From Candidatus Doudnabacteria bacterium Gr01-1014_77 (GTDB lineage Bacteria; Patescibacteriota; Doudnabacteria; UBA920; VMFF01), in contig VMFF01000029.1 of NCBI GenBank assembly GCA_007375915.1, positions 1 to 6,638 on the forward strand: a stretch of 6,638 nt of DNA, given 5' to 3'. The translations under genes were made by a program, and so were the position numbers. A model generated the notes under the pieces. The model did no database searches, was not told the origin of the DNA, and was given only the letters and a program-made list of their open reading frames with translations. Below, one piece after another: positions 4,517 to 6,638 of the stretch. Position 1 is the first letter of the stretch. Each line of letters starts with the position of its first letter.

Positions 4517-5236
4517 TTAGTGGAAAATCTCAATCTTAATATCTCTAACTCCCCAGCCCTTTGAAATGAGGAGACTACGCGTGTCTTTAATCATTTCGGG
4601 AGAACCACAGATGTATGCTAAATATCCTGTAAACTTAGAGCTGTTTTCCTCAATGTATTTAGTTATTCTACCTGTTTCCCCTTTCCAATCTCCTTTGGGC
4701 TGTGAAAGCATTGGAATGAAAGTAAAGTTTGAATACTCTTCTGAAAGTTTTGAAAACTCATCATGGTAAAAGATGTCATCTTCATTCCTAAGACCAAACA
4801 ACAGTGTTATCTTCTTATCAAACCCGCTCTTTAACAAGTCTTTTATCATTGATCTAAACGGAGCAATGCCAGCACCAGTTGCAAGAAAGAGTAAATCTCT
4901 GGTTTTGTCTGAGACAATAAACCCACCATAAGGGCCTTCGAGGTTAAACTGAGTGCCTACTTTGGCATCAAGTACTAGCTGGGAACCAGGACCCATTGGT
5001 GTAACATCAACACAAAAGCTTAACTCATTTCCATGCTCAGGTAGTGATGTTAAAGAATACAAACGTTTTTCTTTGGTTTGAAGATCAGGACCATCTGTCT
5101 CAGGAAGAACGTGAAAACCAACACACTGCCCTGCTTTAAACTCTAAGTTGCTTGAATTAACTAAACGAACGTTTAATTCATAGATTTTACTTGTGAGCTG
5201 TTTTTTAGATACTACTTCTACTTTATGTACTTCCAT
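4517..5236 (-). CDS. Ferredoxin-NADP reductase-type FAD/NAD(P)H oxidoreductase (no iron-sulfur domain)
   Basis: 239 residues: an FAD-binding beta-barrel followed by an NAD(P)-binding Rossmann domain, the ferredoxin reductase superfamily layout. Key motifs: RLYSLTS (58-64) contacts FAD; GPYGGF (101-106); GAGIAPFRSM (121-130) binds the pyridine nucleotide pyrophosphate; LLFGLRNEDDIFYHDEF (145-161); and CGSPEMI (210-216), the conserved Cys-Gly near the nicotinamide site. The chain ends at IEIFH with an aromatic-near terminus and lacks a plant-type [2Fe-2S] domain, so electrons pass to or from a separate partner not seen here. It transfers electrons between NAD(P)H and a one-electron carrier in the cytoplasm; direction and partner are unknown. 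ATG 5236 begins right at the barrel with no obvious Shine-Dalgarno. First gene of a probable unit with ybaB. Confidence 0.85.
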   Translation of the reverse strand: MEVHKVEVVSKKQLTSKIYELNVRLVNSSNLEFKAGQCVGFHVLPETDGPDLQTKEKRLYSLTSLPEHGNELSFCVDVTPMGPGSQLVLDAKVGTQFNLEGPYGGFIVSDKTRDLLFLATGAGIAPFRSMIKDLLKSGFDKKITLLFGLRNEDDIFYHDEFSKLSEEYSNFTFIPMLSQPKGDWKGETGRITKYIEENSSKFTGYLAYICGSPEMIKDTRSLLISKGWGVRDIKIEIFH

Positions 5237-5247
5237 GGTTTTTCGTG

Positions 5248-5276
5248 TTTACATGACTGTTAAGATATTATATACT
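5248..5276 (+). promoter_or_regulatory. Putative tRNA-Gln promoter
   Basis: TTTACA (5248-5253), 17-base spacer, TATACT (5271-5276); each hexamer matches five of six consensus bases. Start near 5283 would leave a 5' leader of about 16 bases for RNase P to remove. The -10 overlaps the divergent oxidoreductase -10 by two bases. Confidence 0.55.
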
Positions 5277-5294
5277 TTTAGGGCTTTTTAACAA
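5267..5294 (-). promoter_or_regulatory. Putative promoter of the oxidoreductase-ybaB unit
   Basis: Minus strand: TTGTTA (5289-5294), 16-base spacer, perfect TATAAT (5267-5272). Start near 5260, leader about 23 bases. It overlaps the tRNA-Gln promoter on the other strand, so the two transcription starts probably compete. Confidence 0.5.
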
Positions 5295-5298
5295 ACTT

Positions 5299-5373
5299 TG
5301 GGGTGTCGCCAAGTGGTAAGGCAGCGGCCTTTGAAGCCGCCATTCGTAGGTTCGAATCCTACCACCCCAGCCA
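5299..5373 (+). tRNA. tRNA-Gln (anticodon UUG), CCA encoded
   Basis: Complete cloverleaf: acceptor TGGGGTG (5299-5305) with CACCCCA (5363-5369), D stem GCC/GGC (5308-5310, 5320-5322) enclosing AAGTGGTAA, anticodon stem GCGGC/GCCGC (5324-5328, 5336-5340) with loop CTTTGAA, anticodon TTG at 5331-5333, T arm GTAGG-TTCGAAT-CCTAC (5346-5362). Discriminator G5370 and a genomically encoded CCA (5371-5373) follow. The opening U1-A72 pair is a known feature of bacterial tRNA-Gln and backs the anticodon call. UUG reads CAA and, by wobble, CAG. A terminator follows immediately. Confidence 0.97.
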
Positions 5374-5377
5374 AATC

Positions 5378-5409
5378 AAAAATACCAACCAGATGGTTGA
5401 TATTTTTTT
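5378..5409. terminator. Bidirectional terminator between tRNA-Gln and the lipoprotein gene
   Basis: AAAAATA (5378-5384) and CAACC (5386-5390) pair with GGTTG (5395-5399) and TATTTTT (5401-5407) over the loop AGAT, with one C-A mismatch. T residues run to 5409 on the plus strand, and the A tract at the left gives a T tract on the minus strand, so it can serve both convergent transcripts. Confidence 0.8.
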
Positions 5410-5426
5410 ATTACGTTATATTTTGA

Positions 5427-6128
5427 TTATTCCAAAAACTTAAAACTATTAACCATTTGGTTAAAAACATCTTTGCTTTTACTTGAACCAAACAAGAAGA
5501 TCTGATTTTTGCTTGGTGCTTTTACTACAGCCCAAGTTTGTGTCATTGGCTGATTGTTATTATCAGGAGCAGTTGCTGTGACTATTTGGCCCGGTGTTCC
5601 ACCGAAGCTAACATCTTTTGTGGTTACAGTAGTATAGTTTTTGAAAAAAAGATTTACAAATCCTTTTATTGTAGATTTGGCATCAACTTCATAAACACGC
5701 ATTAACGCAGCATCATAATCACTATGTTCTTCTGGGAATGAAAAAGACTTGTTGTAATTAGTAACATAGATATCCCCGCCCATACATTCATTGCCTTCAC
5801 CTCGTCCTGTAAACGGATCGTTCGCAAAAGTAGTGTCTACATACCAATTTTTTGGGTAATAAAAAGAGTAGCCGTATTGTTGATTCGTGTAAATATTATT
5901 TACACTCACTCCCGCTGAAGTATAAGTAGCGTCTTTGTTTTGAGGAACAGCCGCTTTACAAGTTAATATCTTAACAAAATTGCCATCGGTGTTCGGTGTT
6001 GCATCATTGGTTGTATTAGAATTCTGCTCGGACACAGCTTGGCTATTATTCTGTGTAGAAGGTTTGGTAGAGCTACAACCCGCGGCCAATAAAAAGACGA
6101 TAGCACTCAAAAATATTAGTTTTTTCAT
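5427..6128 (-). CDS. Secreted lipoprotein with a PsbP-like domain, function unknown
   Basis: 233 residues. Residues 1-17 are a lipoprotein signal (MKKLIFLSAIVFLLAAG) with Cys18 as the lipidated residue; the -3 residue is Ala rather than the commoner Leu. A Ser/Thr/Asn/Gln-rich linker (19-50) should space the folded part from the membrane. The domain from about 78 has NQQYGYSFYYPKNWYV (82-97), the start seen in PsbP-like and related small extracytoplasmic domains, and ends with FGSSKSKDVFNQMVNSFKFLE, also typical of that fold (a final helix plus strand). Cys57 and Cys115 are the only mature cysteines other than the lipidated one and could form a disulfide. ATG 6128 is the only sensible start; no Shine-Dalgarno is visible. 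It appears monocistronic. Domain family is a resemblance read by eye; ligand or partner unknown. Confidence 0.75.
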   Translation of the reverse strand: MKKLIFLSAIVFLLAAGCSSTKPSTQNNSQAVSEQNSNTTNDATPNTDGNFVKILTCKAAVPQNKDATYTSAGVSVNNIYTNQQYGYSFYYPKNWYVDTTFANDPFTGRGEGNECMGGDIYVTNYNKSFSFPEEHSDYDAALMRVYEVDAKSTIKGFVNLFFKNYTTVTTKDVSFGGTPGQIVTATAPDNNNQPMTQTWAVVKAPSKNQIFLFGSSKSKDVFNQMVNSFKFLE

Positions 6129-6149
6129 TTTATGTCATTAATTACATTT

Positions 6150-6178
6150 ATTATGAAAGTATGTCAGATAAAAAGCAA
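6150..6178 (-). promoter_or_regulatory. Weak putative promoter of the lipoprotein gene
   Basis: Minus strand: TTGCTT (6173-6178), 17-base spacer, CATAAT (6150-6155, five of six). The -35 matches at only three positions. A start near 6143 would give a 15-base leader, in line with the missing Shine-Dalgarno. Confidence 0.35.
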
Positions 6179-6189
6179 GAGTTAAGGTT

Positions 6190-6223
6190 AAGCATGCTTT
6201 AATCGCCTCTCTGGCGTTTTTTT
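6190..6223 (+). promoter_or_regulatory. Palindrome followed by a terminator-like hairpin upstream of the DedA-family gene
   Basis: AAGCATGCTT (6190-6199) is a perfect 10-base palindrome. Right after it CGCC (6204-6207) pairs with GGCG (6213-6216) over TCTCT and runs into seven T residues (6217-6223), ending 14 bases before the DedA-family ATG. The stem has only four pairs. It could be a weak terminator or attenuator; no protein-coding gene is visible just upstream on this strand that it would serve. Confidence 0.4.
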
Positions 6224-6237
6224 GTTATGCTCTTGAT

Positions 6238-6638
6238 ATGACAAAAAACGTCTTTAAACTTCTTTCAATCCCCTTGCTTCTTTTAGGCCTGTATCTTTTG
6301 CTTGCTTTGATTTGGAGAATCTTTCATCTACCTACAGACAAAGCTCTGTTTGAAGTCTTGAAAGGATATTTTACTGAATATGGTCTTTGGTTAATCTTCT
6401 TTGGTGCAATCATTGAAGGCTTCCTACTTTTAGGACAATACTTCCCTGGTGGATTAATAATCTTCCTCGGGGTTATAACTGCTGGTCATGATATTAAAAG
6501 GGTTGTTTTAGTTGTCTTTCTTGTTTGTGTTTCTTTCCTCATTTCATATTCTCTAAACTATGTTGTTGGAAAATATGGTTGGTACAAGCTTCTTGTTAAG
6601 TTTGGATTAAAAGATTCTCTTGATGATGCAAAAAGAAA
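6238..6638 (+). CDS. DedA-family (VTT/SNARE-associated domain) membrane protein, N-terminal part
   Basis: Read by hand from ATG 6238; open to the window end, giving 133 residues of a protein usually near 200. DedA-family proteins are polytopic inner-membrane proteins; members are linked to lipid-carrier (undecaprenyl phosphate) or phospholipid translocation and to membrane homeostasis. Seen here: hydrophobic helix 9-26, a second segment with GLWLIFFGAIIEGFLLLGQYFPGG (49-72) that carries the family Glu60 and Pro70-Gly71 re-entrant motif, a third segment (about 88-107), then Y108-VVGKYG-W115, matching the family (Y)xxGrxxG element. An in-frame TAA at 6169-6171 closes the frame upstream. No Shine-Dalgarno is evident, and a terminator-like hairpin lies just before the start. 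Family call is good; the specific subgroup is not assigned. Confidence 0.72.
   Translation, partial: MTKNVFKLLSIPLLLLGLYLLLALIWRIFHLPTDKALFEVLKGYFTEYGLWLIFFGAIIEGFLLLGQYFPGGLIIFLGVITAGHDIKRVVLVVFLVCVSFLISYSLNYVVGKYGWYKLLVKFGLKDSLDDAKR

Noticed and set aside
4566..4769. 67-codon plus-strand frame inside the oxidoreductase gene
   Set aside because: Antisense shadow of a well-supported flavoprotein.

Overview
The window looks like a stretch of a low-G+C, compact bacterial genome, most likely a Patescibacteria/CPR-type organism. This is an inference: the genes are short and mostly minimal-length, intergenic gaps are small, several starts lack a clear Shine-Dalgarno, convergent genes share bidirectional terminators, and no in-frame TGA suggests recoding. 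A low-G+C Firmicute-like host cannot be excluded from one window. Peptidoglycan genes (mraY, a DacA-type carboxypeptidase) indicate a walled cell.

Layout. 1-1534 (minus): mraY, followed 18 bases later by the 5' part of a D-aminoacylase-family amidohydrolase that runs to the window edge. About 1590-2240 (plus): a compositional island (about 58% G+C by hand count for 1681-2220, against about 32-36% in counted flanking blocks) with two small tandem paralogous two-helix membrane proteins of unknown function, each behind the same 17-base ribosome-binding/start cassette. The pair has its own promoter with an inverted repeat and a terminator. 2270-3283 (minus): a DacA-type D-Ala-D-Ala carboxypeptidase. 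3394-4170 (plus): thioredoxin and a PspC-domain membrane protein, driven by a near-consensus promoter that overlaps the carboxypeptidase promoter. 4200-5236 (minus): a flavin/NAD(P)H oxidoreductase followed by YbaB/EbfC. 5299-5373 (plus): tRNA-Gln(UUG) with encoded CCA. 5427-6128 (minus): a lipoprotein with a PsbP-like look. 6238-6638 (plus): the 5' part of a DedA-family membrane protein.

How the genes fit together. mraY (lipid I synthesis) and the carboxypeptidase (stem-peptide trimming) belong to wall building, with the foreign-looking pair set exactly between them. Thioredoxin plus PspC-domain protein suggests a redox/envelope-stress unit. The oxidoreductase-ybaB pair looks like a simple transcription unit without an evident shared pathway. 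Divergent genes share overlapping promoters (3312-3362 and 5248-5294), and convergent genes share hairpin terminators (4174-4201, 5378-5409).

The most unusual item is the G+C-rich island with its duplicated small membrane proteins. I could not assign it a function.
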